Below are positions 1-9,949 of a DNA stretch of 64,000 nt, one piece after another. Location: contig NZ_BBZI01000006.1 of assembly GCF_008974245.1 (NCBI RefSeq), positions 409,125-473,124 on the forward strand. The letters run 5' to 3'. The stretch's first letter is position 1; the number at the start of each line of letters is the position of its first letter. The notes under the pieces are model-generated. The model searched no databases. It saw only the letters and a list, made by a program, of their open reading frames with translations, and was not told the DNA's origin. Source of the stretch: Streptomyces abyssomicinicus (GTDB lineage: Bacteria > Actinomycetota > Actinomycetes > Streptomycetales > Streptomycetaceae). Made by a program: the position numbers and the translations under genes.

Positions 1-512
1 CTTCCGATCTTCTCGGCGGGCTGCCGCTGTCCGGACCGGTCGACGCACGAGGGCCGGTCGACGAGGGTGTCGCGCGGTATGGACACCACGCTGGCCGCGG
101 TGCGGCCCTTGTGGACGTGGACCAGCATCGCCGTGTCCGCGCGGGCCCCGCCGTCCGCCGCGCCGCCGCCGAGCCGCTTGTTGCTGCCGCCGGAGCGGCT
201 GTCGGAGCCGAGCACGAGGATGTCCTGCGACCCGTTGTCGGTGTCGGCGGGGCGCGCGGAGCCGAGGACGCGGTCGATGTCGATGCTCTCGATGTTGCCG
301 TTGAGCTGCGTGTACACGTAGCCGAGTCCCGCGCCGCCGAGCGCCACGACGGCGGCGGCGCTCCAGGCGGCGGCGCGCAGCGCCCGCTGCCGGGGGGTGC
401 GGGGCCTGCGGCGGCGGCCCTTGCCCCCGCCGCGTGTTTTCGCGCGCCCGGTGCCGGGCCTGCCGGGGTTCTCCTCCGGTATGCCGGGCGGCGGCGTGCT
501 CTCGGCTGACAT
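1..512 (-). CDS. LytR-CpsA-Psr (LCP) family protein, N-terminal part
   Basis: Partial gene: the ATG is at 512 and the reading frame runs off the left edge. The visible 170 residues show a Pro/Gly- and Arg-rich cytoplasmic tail, one membrane anchor (about residues 46-66, AAWSAAAVVALGGAGLGYVY) and the start of the LCP catalytic domain. Landmarks are ILVLGSDSR, a following ADTAMLVHVH and SIPRDT; the Arg and Asp residues of these motifs bind the polyprenyl-pyrophosphate substrate in the family. LCP enzymes attach teichoic-acid-like or other glycopolymers to peptidoglycan outside the membrane. The gene is transcribed away from rho. The last bases at the window edge may be sequencing adapter (see findings), so the final two or three codons are doubtful. 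Confidence 0.85.
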   Translation of the reverse strand, partial: MSAESTPPPGIPEENPGRPGTGRAKTRGGGKGRRRRPRTPRQRALRAAAWSAAAVVALGGAGLGYVYTQLNGNIESIDIDRVLGSARPADTDNGSQDILVLGSDSRSGGSNKRLGGGAADGGARADTAMLVHVHKGRTAASVVSIPRDTLVDRPSCVDRSGQRQPAEKIG

Positions 513-834
513 CTGGATCCTCTGGGCCTCTCGGTTGGACGGTGTACCCGTGCCGGGCGAAGCCGAAAGATTCGCACACGGGGGGTGTGCGCTCCGTGCC
601 CGGACGACCACCGGCCCACCCGCCGCGCGGCCGCGCGCACCGCCTCCCACCTGCGCGTTCCCGCACCGGATCGCGATCACCGGCGGCGCGCCCGCTGTGG
701 GGAAGCTCTCGCGCCGCCCCTGCGGTCCCGGGGGTGGGAAACCGCGCCGGGCTCGTGCCCGCGCACGGCGAAGGGCCGCCCCGCGCGATGCGCGGGGCGG
801 CCCTTCGACCGCCGGTGGTGTGCCGGCGCCGTCC
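513..834. other. LCP upstream region and rho 3' flank
   Basis: No gene seen. It holds the upstream region of the LCP gene, which must be transcribed leftwards, and the strong hairpin at 770-806 behind rho. I could not identify a convincing -35/-10 pair. Confidence 0.5.
770..806 (-). terminator. Perfect 17-bp hairpin downstream of rho
   Basis: A 17-nt arm starting GAAGGGCCGCC (770-786) pairs perfectly with 790-806 around a 3-nt loop. It begins 29 bp after the rho stop. There is no U-tract, as is common for Streptomyces terminator hairpins. It probably ends rho transcription and insulates the downstream LCP gene. Confidence 0.75.
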
Positions 835-2913
835 TCAGTCGCCGCTGGGGTTCGGCGTGTTCTTCTGGATCATCATCAGGAACTCGGCGTTCGACTTCGA
901 CTGCTTCATCTTGTCGAGGAGCAGCTCGATGGCCTGCTGCTGGTCCAGGGCGTGCAGCACGCGCCGCAGCTTCCAGACGATCGCCAGCTCCTCGGCGCCC
1001 AGCAGGATCTCTTCCTTACGGGTGCCGGAGGCGTCGACGTCGACGGCCGGGAAGATGCGCTTGTCGGCGAGCTTCCGGTCGAGCTTGAGCTCCATGTTGC
1101 CGGTGCCCTTGAACTCCTCGAAGATCACCTCGTCCATGCGGGACCCGGTGTCCACCAGCGCGGTGGCGAGGATGGTCAGCGAACCGCCGTCCTCGATGTT
1201 GCGCGCGGCGCCGAAGAAGCGCTTGGGCGGGTACAGCGCCGTGGAGTCGACACCACCGGACAGGATGCGCCCGGAGGCCGGGGCGGCCAGGTTGTAGGCG
1301 CGGCCCAGTCGGGTGATCGAGTCCAGCAGGACGACCACGTCGTGGCCCAGCTCGACCAGGCGCTTGGCGCGCTCGATGGCGAGCTCGGCGACGGTCGTGT
1401 GGTCCTCGGCCGGGCGGTCGAAGGTCGAGGAGATGACCTCGCCCTTGACCGACCGCTGCATGTCGGTGACCTCTTCCGGACGCTCGTCGACCAGGACGAC
1501 CATCAGGTGGCACTCGGGGTTGTTGCGGGTGATCGCGTTGGCGACCGCCTGCATGATCATGGTCTTACCGGTCTTCGGCGGGGCCACGATCAGACCGCGC
1601 TGGCCCTTGCCGATCGGCGACACGAGGTCGATGATCCGCGTGGTCAGCACGCCCGGGTCGGTCTCCAGGCGGAGCCGGTCCTGCGGGTAGAGCGGCGTCA
1701 GCTTGTTGAACTCCGGTCGGCCGCGGCCGTGTTCGGGCGCCATGCCGTTGACGGAGTCCAGGCGGACCAGCGCGTTGAACTTCTCGCGGCGCTCGCCGTC
1801 CTTCGGCTGACGGACCGCGCCGGTGACGTGGTCGCCCTTGCGCAGGCCGTTCTTGCGGACCTGGGCGAGGGAGACGTACACGTCGTTCGGGCCCGGCAGG
1901 TAGCCGGAGGTCCGGATGAACGCGTAGTTGTCGAGGATGTCGAGGATGCCCGCGACGGGGATCAGCACGTCGTCGTCGGCGACCTGCGGCTCGGCGATCT
2001 CGTCGCGGCCACGGCGGCCACGGCGGTCGCGGTAGCGGCCCCGGCGGCCACGGCGGCCGCCCTCGAAGTCGTCGTCGTCCTGCTGCTGCTGACGGTCGCG
2101 GTCACGGCCCTGGGCGCCGCCGCCCTGCTGGTTCTGCCGGCCGCCCTGGCCGCCGCCCTGCTGGTCGTCGCCCTTGCGGCGGTCGCCGCGGTCACCGCGG
2201 TCGCCGCGCTCACGGTCACCGCGGTTGCGGTTGCGGTCCCGGTCGCGCGTGCGGCCCGAACGGCCCTCGGCGTCGGCGGAGTCGCCCCGCTCGCCCTGCG
2301 TCCGGTCGCCGGTGTCCTGCTTGGTTTCGGTCTTCACGTCGTTCTTGTCACCGCGCGCGTCGCTCTTGGCACTGTCACTTCTGCCACGGTCGCCCTTGTC
2401 GGCGGCCGGAGCCTCGGCCTTGGCCTCGGCGGTGACGGTCTCGGGGCTGCCCGCCTCGGCGGTGGCGCGGCGACGGCGGCGCTCGGCCGGCTGCTCGTCG
2501 CTCTTCGGCTCCTGCTCGGCCTCGGTCTTCGCGGCCTCGGCCTTGGGCGAGGGCTGGCCGGGGATCTGCGCCTTCTCGGCGGCCGACTCCTCACCCGTAC
2601 GGGTGCGCGACGTGGTGCGGCGCTTGGGCTTCGCCTCGCTGTCGGTACCGGACGCGGCCGCCTTGGCGGGGGCGCCCCCGGAGGCCTGGGCCTCCTTGAT
2701 GACCTCGATCAGCTGGCTCTTGCGCATCCGCGCCGTGCCCCTGATGCCGAGGCCGGAGGCGACCTGCTGCAGTTCGGCCAGCACCATGCCCTCGAGGCCG
2801 GTACCGCGACGCCGCCGCGAGCCGGCACCGCTGGCAGGCGTGGAGGCGTCCGTGGCGGGCGCGGCAGCGGTCTCGTCGACACGTGCGCCCATCAGATCGG
2901 TGGTGTCGCTCAC
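835..2913 (-). CDS. rho: Transcription termination factor Rho
   Basis: 692-aa hexameric RNA helicase/translocase that ends transcription at Rho-dependent sites. The N-terminal Rho_N segment ([18 protein letters not shown], about residues 44-61) is followed by a long low-complexity Arg/Asp/Gly/Gln-rich insertion (about 90-290) typical of high-GC actinobacterial Rho. Next come the cold-shock-like RNA-binding domain ([20 protein letters not shown]) and the ATPase core. Walker A is APPKTGKT, Walker B is [16 protein letters not shown], and the secondary channel region includes [20 protein letters not shown]. The frame is open upstream, but GTG at 2913 is chosen because AGGGAAGGAC lies just before it and homologues start with this SDTTDLMG peptide. 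It is monocistronic between two intergenic gaps. Confidence 0.96.
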   Translation of the reverse strand: MSDTTDLMGARVDETAAAPATDASTPASGAGSRRRRGTGLEGMVLAELQQVASGLGIRGTARMRKSQLIEVIKEAQASGGAPAKAAASGTDSEAKPKRRTTSRTRTGEESAAEKAQIPGQPSPKAEAAKTEAEQEPKSDEQPAERRRRRATAEAGSPETVTAEAKAEAPAADKGDRGRSDSAKSDARGDKNDVKTETKQDTGDRTQGERGDSADAEGRSGRTRDRDRNRNRGDRERGDRGDRGDRRKGDDQQGGGQGGRQNQQGGGAQGRDRDRQQQQDDDDFEGGRRGRRGRYRDRRGRRGRDEIAEPQVADDDVLIPVAGILDILDNYAFIRTSGYLPGPNDVYVSLAQVRKNGLRKGDHVTGAVRQPKDGERREKFNALVRLDSVNGMAPEHGRGRPEFNKLTPLYPQDRLRLETDPGVLTTRIIDLVSPIGKGQRGLIVAPPKTGKTMIMQAVANAITRNNPECHLMVVLVDERPEEVTDMQRSVKGEVISSTFDRPAEDHTTVAELAIERAKRLVELGHDVVVLLDSITRLGRAYNLAAPASGRILSGGVDSTALYPPKRFFGAARNIEDGGSLTILATALVDTGSRMDEVIFEEFKGTGNMELKLDRKLADKRIFPAVDVDASGTRKEEILLGAEELAIVWKLRRVLHALDQQQAIELLLDKMKQSKSNAEFLMMIQKNTPNPSGD

Positions 2914-3385
2914 GAAGGGTCCTTCCCTGGAGCGGGCGTCGGCCTGTCTGGCTCGGCGACCGGTTGTGCTGTCCGGAATCGGTCCTGATCGAATGGACCG
3001 GTCCGGGGCGGTGGTCCGCAACAGCGGCGGAGGAAAACAACTGGTGATTGGTGGCGCTCCCCGCGACGGCGACGACGAAATTCGTGTCACGTGGCTCGGG
3101 CGCACCGGTTCCGGAGCGTGCCCTGGGAGCTGCTCAGTATTCGCGTACGGGTTGCTGCCCGCGTACTACGTACCGTACGAAACACAGTGCGGCTTGGGAG
3201 ACTCCCGGAAGAATGTCTGTCCCGGACGGGGACGTGAAGCACCTCGCCACGCTCGGGTGGTCGGGTGCGGACTTGACATTAACACTACCGGATCCCACAA
3301 ACATTCCCCCTCTCCACATCCGGCAATCGCCTGAATGCGCGCTCGTACACATCCCCGGTCACTGCTTATCCGGGAACACGGCCGT
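2914..3385. other. Intergenic region upstream of rho
   Basis: 472 bp between rho and the thrB stop. It must contain the rho promoter and leader. Base composition is unusually A/T-rich for this genome around 3130-3370. A TTGACA on the plus strand (3275-3280) points toward the thrB 3' end and has no good -10, so it is not called. The open frames here have no coding bias. Confidence 0.5.
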
Positions 3386-4309
3386 TCATGCGGCGGCCGC
3401 CAGCGGCAGCACGCTCGCGCCCGACAGATCCAGGCCCAGCCGGTTCGCGGCCCAGCCCTCGCCCGCCGACATCTCCACCTTCTGGGCCGTTTCCTCGCTG
3501 GCCAGCGCCAGTACGGTGGGGCCCGCGCCGGAGATCACGGCGGGAATTCCGTCGGCGCGCAGCCGCTCCACCAGGGCGGCGCTCTCCGGCATGGCCGGGG
3601 CGCGGTATTCCTGGTGGAGGCGGTCCTCGGTGGCCGGCATCAGCAGCTCGGGGCGCCTGGTGAGGGCCTCGACGAGCAGCGCGGCACGGCCGGCGTTGGC
3701 GGCCGCGTCGACATGCGGGACGTTGCGCGGGAGCAGACCCCGCGCGGTCTCGGTCAGTACCGGCTTTCCGGGAACGAAAACCACCGGAACGATGGAATCC
3801 GAAGGCTCGCTGCGGACGGCGCGGCCGACGCCGCCCTCCATCCACGCAAGGGTGAATCCGCCGAGCAGGCAGGCGGCGACGTTGTCGGGGTGGCCCTCGA
3901 TCTCGGTGGCGAGTTCCAGCAGCGCGTCGTCGTCGAGACGGTGCTCGCCGCCTATGGTCACCGCGCGGGCGGCGACGATTCCGGCGCAGATCGCGGCGGA
4001 GGAGGAACCGAGGCCACGGCCGTGCGGAATGCGGTTGGCGCAGACGATTTCCAGCCCGCGGGGCTGCCCGCCGAGCGCGTCGAACGCGGCGCGCATCGAG
4101 CGCACCAGCAGGTGCTTCTCGTCGCGCGGCAGGTTGTCGCTGCCCTCGCCGGCGATGTCGATGTGCAGTCCGGAATCGGCCACCCGGACGACAACGTCGT
4201 CATAGAGCCCCAGCGAAAGACCCAGGGCGTCGAACCCCGGTCCGAGATTTGCGCTGGTTGCGGGCACGCGCACGCGGACGGCGGCGGCTCGGAAGGCGGG
4301 ACCGGCCAT
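3386..4309 (-). CDS. thrB: Homoserine kinase
   Basis: 307-aa GHMP-family kinase that phosphorylates L-homoserine with ATP, the step before threonine synthase. The N-terminal strand VRVRVPATSANLGPGFDALG is the family signature, and the nucleotide-binding loop GRGLGSSSAA follows. The ATG at 4309 is preferred over the upstream in-frame codon because homologues begin MAGPAF and AAGGAGA lies upstream. It follows thrC in the same direction, but 389 bp and a strong hairpin separate them, so thrB probably has its own promoter. Confidence 0.95.
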   Translation of the reverse strand: MAGPAFRAAAVRVRVPATSANLGPGFDALGLSLGLYDDVVVRVADSGLHIDIAGEGSDNLPRDEKHLLVRSMRAAFDALGGQPRGLEIVCANRIPHGRGLGSSSAAICAGIVAARAVTIGGEHRLDDDALLELATEIEGHPDNVAACLLGGFTLAWMEGGVGRAVRSEPSDSIVPVVFVPGKPVLTETARGLLPRNVPHVDAAANAGRAALLVEALTRRPELLMPATEDRLHQEYRAPAMPESAALVERLRADGIPAVISGAGPTVLALASEETAQKVEMSAGEGWAANRLGLDLSGASVLPLAAAA

Positions 4310-4698
4310 CGCTGGATGACTCTCCTTGACTGCAGGACGCTGGAAGACGCGGGACTTCGCGGGACGCGAACGCGTCGGAACCGAGCACGGCATATGCGGC
4401 GGGCTGGTTCAGTACAGACTATCGAAGGATGCTTCCCCGGCGACATAGGGCGCACAGGAGGCGCACGGTGCGTGTCGATTCACGCCAACTCCCCGCCGGG
4501 GCGGGGACGGGACGAGCGACGGGCCGGGCGGCGGCGCCGACGGGGCGGCACCGGCGGCGGGGCGGCACCGGACGAACCGCCTGGCGGGCACCGGACCGGC
4601 GGCGGTGCGGGCACCGGCCGCCCCGGTACAGGCGCGGGGCGGGGGAACGTCGTGCGACGCTCCCCCGCCCCGTGCCCACCGTTTCCGGGCCGGGTGCC
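4310..4698. other. thrC-thrB intergenic region
   Basis: 389 bp containing the thrC terminator hairpin (4635-4672) and, nearer thrB, a less GC-rich stretch around 4400-4450 with a TAGTCT on the minus strand that could be a thrB -10; no matching -35 is visible. No coding frame is convincing. Confidence 0.45.
4635..4672 (-). terminator. Hairpin terminator after thrC
   Basis: 18-nt arms (CGGGGCGGGGGAACGTCG and its partner at 4655-4672) with one mismatch and a 2-nt loop, starting 27 bp beyond the thrC stop on the minus strand. No U-tract. Confidence 0.7.
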
Positions 4699-5766
4699 TC
4701 AGACGAGGCCGAGCCGCTCCGCCGCCGCGGCGGCGTCCACCGGCACGACCTCCGGGCGGGTCGGCGCGCCCATGACCGCCCAGTCGGGGTCCTTGAGCCC
4801 GTTGCCGGTCACGGTGCACACGATCCGCTGGCCCGGGTCGACCAGGCCGGCCTCGGTCGCCTTCAGCAGACCGGCCACCGACGCCGCCGACGCCGGCTCG
4901 ACGAAGACGCCCTCCTGCGAGGCCAACAGCCGGTACGCCCGCAGGATTTCACGGTCCGTCACCTCGTCGATCAGGCCGCCCGAGTCGTCCCGCGCCGCCT
5001 CGGCGTACTCCCAGGACGCGGGGTTGCCGATCCGGATCGCCGTGGCGATGGTCTGCGGGTCCTTGACGACCTCGCCGCGCACCAGCGGCGCGCTGCCGGA
5101 CGCCTGGAAGCCCCACATCCGCGGCTTGCGCGTGGCGAGCCCGTCCGCGGCGTACTCCCGGTAGCCCTTCCAGTACGCGGTGATGTTGCCCGCGTTGCCC
5201 ACCGGCAGCACGTGCACGTCGGGGGCGTCGCCCAGCATGTCCACGATCTCGAAGGCAGCGGTCTTCTGCCCCTCGATCCGCACCGGGTTCACCGAATTGA
5301 CCAGCGCCACCGGGTAGTTGTCGGACAGCGACCGCGCCAGCGTGAGGCAGTCGTCGAAGTTGCCGTCGACCTGGAGGATCTTCGCGCCGTGGACCAGCGC
5401 CTGGCCCATCTTGCCGAGCGCGATCTTCCCCTGCGGCACCAGCACCGCGCACACCATGCCGGCGCGCACCGCGTAGGCGGCGGCCGAGGCCGACGTGTTG
5501 CCGGTGGACGCGCAGATGACCGCCTTCGCGCCTTCCTCCTTGGCCCGCGTGATCGCCATCGTCATCCCGCGGTCCTTGAACGAACCCGTCGGGTTCGCAC
5601 CCTCGACCTTGAGGTGTACCTCGCAACCGGTGCGCTCGGAGAGCACCTGCGCGGGCACGAGCGGCGTACCGCCCTCGCGGAGCGTCACGACCTCCGTCGT
5701 GTCGGAGACCGGAAGCCGGTCCCGGTACTCCTCGATGATTCCGCGCCACTGGTGAGTCTGAGTCAT
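4699..5766 (-). CDS. thrC: Threonine synthase
   Basis: 355-aa PLP enzyme that converts O-phospho-L-homoserine to threonine. The PLP lysine sits in [10 protein letters not shown] (K64), and the cofactor-phosphate/serine-rich helix [13 protein letters not shown] follows. Length fits the actinobacterial short type. The ATG at 5766 starts 8 bp after the hom stop, so hom and thrC form an operon. A terminator hairpin lies 27 bp downstream. Confidence 0.95.
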   Translation of the reverse strand: MTQTHQWRGIIEEYRDRLPVSDTTEVVTLREGGTPLVPAQVLSERTGCEVHLKVEGANPTGSFKDRGMTMAITRAKEEGAKAVICASTGNTSASAAAYAVRAGMVCAVLVPQGKIALGKMGQALVHGAKILQVDGNFDDCLTLARSLSDNYPVALVNSVNPVRIEGQKTAAFEIVDMLGDAPDVHVLPVGNAGNITAYWKGYREYAADGLATRKPRMWGFQASGSAPLVRGEVVKDPQTIATAIRIGNPASWEYAEAARDDSGGLIDEVTDREILRAYRLLASQEGVFVEPASAASVAGLLKATEAGLVDPGQRIVCTVTGNGLKDPDWAVMGAPTRPEVVPVDAAAAAERLGLV

Positions 5767-5774
5767 GACTCCGC

Positions 5775-7064
5775 CTACTCTCCTTCGACCCGCATGATGC
5801 TGGCGACGCCCCGGACGGTGTCCAGGCCGCGCAGCGCCTCGACGACCCCGCTGAGCGAGGCGTCGGACGCACGATGGGTGACGACGACGAGGGAGGCCTC
5901 GCCGTCCTTTCCCTGCTGACGCACGGTGTCGATCGACACTCCGTGCTCGGCAAAAACAGTGGCCACCTGGGCGAGCACGCCCGGCTTGTCGGCGACGTCC
6001 AGGCTGATGTGGTACCGCGTGACCACCTCGCCCATCGGCGACACCGGAAGCGCCGCGTACGCGGAGTCACCGGGACCGGTGGCCCCGGCCAGCCGGTTGC
6101 GGCAGACCGCGACCAGGTCGCCCAGCACGGCCGAGGCGGTGGGCGAACCACCCGCGCCCGGCCCGTAGAACATCAGCTGCCCGGCCGCCTCGGACTCCAC
6201 GAACACCGCGTTGTACGCGCCGCGCACCGAGGCGAGCGGGTGGGTGAGCGGGATCATCGCGGGGTGCACCCGCGCGGTGACCGAGCCGCCGTCCGCCGCC
6301 CGCTCGCAGATGGCGAGCAGCTTGATGGTGCAGCCCATCTCCTTGGCGGAGGCGAAGTCCGCGGCGGTCACCTCGGTCATGCCCTCGCGGTACACGTCGT
6401 CGAGGAGGACCCGGGAGTGGAAGGCGATGCCGGACAGGATCGCGGCCTTGGCCGCGGCGTCGAAGCCCTCGACGTCGGCCGTCGGGTCCGCCTCGGCGTA
6501 CCCCAGCGCGGTCGCCTCGTCCAGCGCCTCCTGGTAGCCGGCGCCCGTGGTGTCCATCTTGTCGAGGATGAAGTTCGTCGTGCCGTTGACGATGCCCAGC
6601 ACTCGGTTGACCTTGTCGCCGGCCATCGACTCGCGCAGCGGCCGGATCAGCGGGATGGCACCCGCCACCGCCGCCTCGTAGTACAGGTCCCGGCCCTGCT
6701 CCTCGGCCGCCGCGTGCAGCGCCGCGCCGTCCTGCGCGATGAGCGCCTTGTTCGCGGACACCACGGAGGCGCCGTGCTGGAACGCGGTGGTGATCAGCGT
6801 CCGGGCCGGCTCGATCCCGCCGATCACCTCGACGACGACGTCGATGTCCCCCCGTTTGACCAGGGCGGTCGCGTCGGTGGTGACCAACGAGGGGTCGATC
6901 CCGGCCCGGACCCTGTCCGGACGGCGGACGGCGACACCGGCCAGCTCCACCGGCGCGCCGATCCGCGCGGCGAGGTCGGCCGCGTGCGTCGTCATGATGC
7001 GCGCCACCTCTGAGCCGACCACTCCACAGCCCAGCAGCGCCACCTTCAGCGGACGCGTACGCAT
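5775..7064 (-). CDS. hom: Homoserine dehydrogenase
   Basis: 429-aa NAD(P)-dependent enzyme that reduces aspartate semialdehyde to homoserine at the threonine/methionine branch point. The Rossmann motif GCGVVG is at residues 12-17. The catalytic domain follows, with [11 protein letters not shown] near the substrate site. A C-terminal ACT domain (from about [20 protein letters not shown]) is the usual site of threonine feedback inhibition. Two adjacent ATGs exist (7067 and 7064). The second is chosen because the GAGGT ribosome-binding site then has a 6-nt spacer rather than 3. It is followed 8 bp later by thrC; lysA lies 156 bp upstream. Confidence 0.95.
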   Translation of the reverse strand: MRTRPLKVALLGCGVVGSEVARIMTTHAADLAARIGAPVELAGVAVRRPDRVRAGIDPSLVTTDATALVKRGDIDVVVEVIGGIEPARTLITTAFQHGASVVSANKALIAQDGAALHAAAEEQGRDLYYEAAVAGAIPLIRPLRESMAGDKVNRVLGIVNGTTNFILDKMDTTGAGYQEALDEATALGYAEADPTADVEGFDAAAKAAILSGIAFHSRVLLDDVYREGMTEVTAADFASAKEMGCTIKLLAICERAADGGSVTARVHPAMIPLTHPLASVRGAYNAVFVESEAAGQLMFYGPGAGGSPTASAVLGDLVAVCRNRLAGATGPGDSAYAALPVSPMGEVVTRYHISLDVADKPGVLAQVATVFAEHGVSIDTVRQQGKDGEASLVVVTHRASDASLSGVVEALRGLDTVRGVASIMRVEGE

Positions 7065-7220
7065 CATCCGACCTCGTTTCCTCATACCGGTCAACGGTTG
7101 TCCAGTCTCAGGCACCGGACGGAAAAATCTTCCATTCGTCCGGATCCTGAGACCCAGGTTTCCGGGATCTTCCCGGGTTTCCAGCGGCTTTTCCGCCGGA
7201 CGTCCTCACTTCACCCGACG

Positions 7221-8612
7221 TCACCCGACGTCGAGACGGAGCAGGTCCTCCTCCGTCTCACGGCGGACGATCACCCGGGTGTCACCGTTCCTGACGGCGA
7301 GCACCGGCGGGCGCAGCACGTGGTTGTAGTTGCTCGCCATGGAGCGGCAGTAGGCGCCGGTGGCGGGCACCGCGATCAGGTCACCGGGCGCGAGGTCGGC
7401 CGGCAGGAACGCGTCCCTGACCACGATGTCACCACTCTCGCAGTGCTTGCCGACCACGCGGGCGAGCATCGGCTCGGCGTCGCTGGTCCGCGAGACGAGG
7501 GCGACGGAGTACTCGGCGTCGTAGAGCGCGGTGCGGATGTTGTCCGACATCCCGCCGTCCACCGACACGTACGTCCGCAGCCCGTCGAGCGGCTTCAACG
7601 TCCCCACCTCGTACAGCGTGAAGGCGGTGGGCCCGACGATCGCCCGTCCCGGCTCCACGGAGATCCGCGGCACGGCCAGCCCGGCGCCCTCGCACTCGCG
7701 GGCGACGATCTCGCCGAGCGACTTGGCGATCTCGTGCGGCCCCTGCGGGTCGTCGTCGCTCGTGTAGGCGATGCCCAGGCCGCCGCCCAGGTCGATCTCG
7801 GGCAGCTCGACCCCGTGCTCGTCGCGGATCTCGGCCAGCAGCCCGACGACCCGCCGCGCGGCGACCTCGAACCCGGCCATGTCGAAGATCTGCGACCCGA
7901 TGTGGCTGTGGATGCCGGCCAGCTCCAGCCCGTCCAGCTTCAGCGCCCGGCGCACCGCCTCGGCGGCCTGCCCGCCGGCCAGCGGGATGCCGAACTTCTG
8001 GTCCTCGTGCGCGGTGGCGATGAACTCGTGGGTGTGAGCCTCGACGCCGACGGTGACGCGGATCAGCACCTTCTGCCGCACCCCGTGCGACTGGGCGACG
8101 TGGGCGACCCGCACGATCTCCTGGAACGAGTCGAGCACGATGTGCCCGACCCCGACGGTCACCGCCCGCTCGATCTCGGCGAGCGACTTGTTGTTGCCGT
8201 GGAACGCGATCCGCCCGGCGGGCATCCCGGCGGCCAGCGCGGTCGCCAGCTCGCCGGAGGAGCAGACGTCGAGGTTCAGCCCTTCCTCGTGCAGCCACCG
8301 CACCACGGCCTTCGACAGGAACGCCTTGCCGGCGTAGTACACGTCGGCGCCCTCGCCGAACGCCTCCCGCCAGGCGCGGGCGCGCGCCCGGAAGTCGTCC
8401 TCGTCCATCACGTAGGCCGGGGTGCCGTGCTCCCGGGCGATCTCCCGGACGTCGACCCCGCCCACGCGGACGGCGCCGTCCTCGTCACGCGTCACCGAGC
8501 CCGCCCAGACCTTGGGGTCGAGGGCGTTGAGGTCGGTGGGCGGGGCGGTGTAGTGGCCCTCGGTGAGGACGTCGGCGTGACGGGGCCCTGCGGGGTGTGC
8601 GGAACGGCTCAT
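7221..8612 (-). CDS. lysA: Diaminopimelate decarboxylase
   Basis: 463-aa fold-III PLP enzyme that makes L-lysine from meso-diaminopimelate. The PLP lysine is in VYYAGKAFLSK. Further signatures are DVCSSGELATAL, HIGSQI, the glycine loop LGGGLGIAY, SVEPGRA and the active-site cysteine region KHCESGD. The ATG at 8612 is chosen where homologues begin (MSRSAHPAGP); the frame is open further upstream but overlaps the nrtL tail. nrtL ends 52 bp before it, so nrtL-lysA are probably co-transcribed. Short direct repeats of the 8-mer cacccgac lie around the stop codon. Confidence 0.95.
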   Translation of the reverse strand: MSRSAHPAGPRHADVLTEGHYTAPPTDLNALDPKVWAGSVTRDEDGAVRVGGVDVREIAREHGTPAYVMDEDDFRARARAWREAFGEGADVYYAGKAFLSKAVVRWLHEEGLNLDVCSSGELATALAAGMPAGRIAFHGNNKSLAEIERAVTVGVGHIVLDSFQEIVRVAHVAQSHGVRQKVLIRVTVGVEAHTHEFIATAHEDQKFGIPLAGGQAAEAVRRALKLDGLELAGIHSHIGSQIFDMAGFEVAARRVVGLLAEIRDEHGVELPEIDLGGGLGIAYTSDDDPQGPHEIAKSLGEIVARECEGAGLAVPRISVEPGRAIVGPTAFTLYEVGTLKPLDGLRTYVSVDGGMSDNIRTALYDAEYSVALVSRTSDAEPMLARVVGKHCESGDIVVRDAFLPADLAPGDLIAVPATGAYCRSMASNYNHVLRPPVLAVRNGDTRVIVRRETEEDLLRLDVG

Positions 8613-8664
8613 GTCTGCGTCTCTGCGTCTCTCTTCGGCTCCGGCCGGCTTCTGTCTCGCCTGG

Positions 8665-9852
8665 TCAGAGATGTTCGGGTGCGTCGATGCCGAGCAGGTC
8701 GAGGCCACCGGCCAGCACCGTCCCGGCGGCTTCGGCGAGCGCGAGCCGGGCACGGTGGGCGGCCGAGGGTTTCTCCTCCCCCGTCGGCAGCACCGGGGCG
8801 TACGTCAGGAACTCCAGCGTGGCGTCGGCGACCGTCACCAGGTGCCGGGCCAGCCGGTCCGGGGCGTGGTCCCGGGCGGCCCGCGCGAGGACGCGGGGGT
8901 GGTCGGCGAGGGCGCGGAGGAGGGGGGCGGCGGGGGCGGTACGCGCCGCGGCCACCGCGTCGGTGCCTGCGTTGCCGTCTGCCTCGGTGTGTACGGGGGC
9001 GTCCGTGTGGCGGTTCACGGCGGCGTCCGTGGGGCTACTCACGGGGCGGTTCACGGGGGCGTCCGTGGCGCTGCTCAGGGGGCCGTCCGTGGGGCCGGGC
9101 TCGGCGGTGAAGCCGAGCTGCGCGGCGTTGCGCGCGGTGGCGCGGGTACGGGCGTGCGCGTACCGGACACGGAACAGGGGGTTGCCCTCCCGCTGCACCA
9201 GGTGCTCGCCGCCAAGGCTCGGTCGATCGTGCGGCGCGGGGTGCAGCAGCGCCCAGCGGGCGGCGGCGGGGCCGAGGGGGGCGGGGTCGCCGGGGGCGGG
9301 GACGGGGCGGATGTCGACGGGGGCGGGGCGCGGGGTGCGGGCCGCGTGGGCGGCGGGCGCCGCGGGCTCCTCGTGTGCGGCAGGCGCCGCGTGCTCCACG
9401 TGCGCCCGGCCGCCCTGGGCCTCGATCAGCCGGGCCGTGACCTCGGCGACGACCTCGGCGCGGATCTCGCGGGGAACGCGCAGGGTGACCGTCCGGCCGG
9501 CGAGCCCGTCCCCGTGGCCGTAGCGCGGGCCCTGGGCAACGATCCGGCGGACCTGCGCCACGTCGGCGTCCCCAGCCAGGCTGATGTTGAGGAACCCGGG
9601 CCCGGTGACGGCGACGTCGCGCACGCCACTCGCCCGCAGCAGGCGGGTGCGCAGCACCTCCGCCACCTCCGCGGCGGGGCGCCCCGCGGGCCGCGCCAGC
9701 CGCAGCGCGACGTTGGTCGCGTAGTCCCCGCAGCCCCCGGGGCCGGGCGGGGCGACCTTGACGGTCTCGGGCACGGCCACCGTCAGCTCGCCCTCGTCCA
9801 CGGCGGAACGCACCGCGTGAAGCACGGTGTGCGAGAGCTCGACGGGGGTCAC
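8665..9852 (-). CDS. nrtL: ArgS-related anticodon-binding protein NrtL
   Basis: 395 aa. It keeps only the N-terminal additional domain and the C-terminal DALR anticodon-binding helices of arginyl-tRNA synthetase (VADATLEFLTYAPVLPTGEEKPSAAHRARLALAEAAGTV); there is no class I catalytic core with KMSKS. Known in Streptomyces immediately upstream of lysA; function unproven. Residues about 255-300 are an irregular low-complexity insertion with recurring TDAPVNR/TDAAVNR units, absent from the ArgS fold. The GTG start lies 7 nt after a TAATCT hexamer with no ribosome-binding site, suggesting a leaderless mRNA. Confidence 0.85.
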   Translation of the reverse strand: MTPVELSHTVLHAVRSAVDEGELTVAVPETVKVAPPGPGGCGDYATNVALRLARPAGRPAAEVAEVLRTRLLRASGVRDVAVTGPGFLNISLAGDADVAQVRRIVAQGPRYGHGDGLAGRTVTLRVPREIRAEVVAEVTARLIEAQGGRAHVEHAAPAAHEEPAAPAAHAARTPRPAPVDIRPVPAPGDPAPLGPAAARWALLHPAPHDRPSLGGEHLVQREGNPLFRVRYAHARTRATARNAAQLGFTAEPGPTDGPLSSATDAPVNRPVSSPTDAAVNRHTDAPVHTEADGNAGTDAVAAARTAPAAPLLRALADHPRVLARAARDHAPDRLARHLVTVADATLEFLTYAPVLPTGEEKPSAAHRARLALAEAAGTVLAGGLDLLGIDAPEHL

Positions 9853-9866
9853 GTGGACCAGATTAG
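9853..9866 (-). promoter_or_regulatory. Candidate -10 for leaderless nrtL-lysA transcript
   Basis: On the minus strand TAATCT (9865-9860) is followed by GGTCCAC and then the GTG start. The spacing puts transcription initiation at the start codon. A TCGACC further upstream is a weak -35 with a 19-nt spacer. Confidence 0.4.
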
Positions 9867-9949
9867 GGGAGCCGGGGCGGGGTAGGTCGACCTGATTCAG
9901 CGGGGTCCCGCCATCCGGACAACCCGTGTCCCCTTTGGGTGTGCACGTC

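Noticed and set aside
397-2988. 863-aa plus-strand open frame
   Set aside because: Antisense shadow of rho; the low-complexity Ala/Leu/Val/Gly-rich translation comes from the Arg/Asp/Gly-rich part of Rho.
3275-3280. Plus-strand TTGACA
   Set aside because: No -10 at 16-18 bp and it points into the thrB 3' end.
3134-3352. 72-aa minus-strand frame upstream of rho
   Set aside because: No ribosome-binding site and no third-position G/C bias; leader DNA only.
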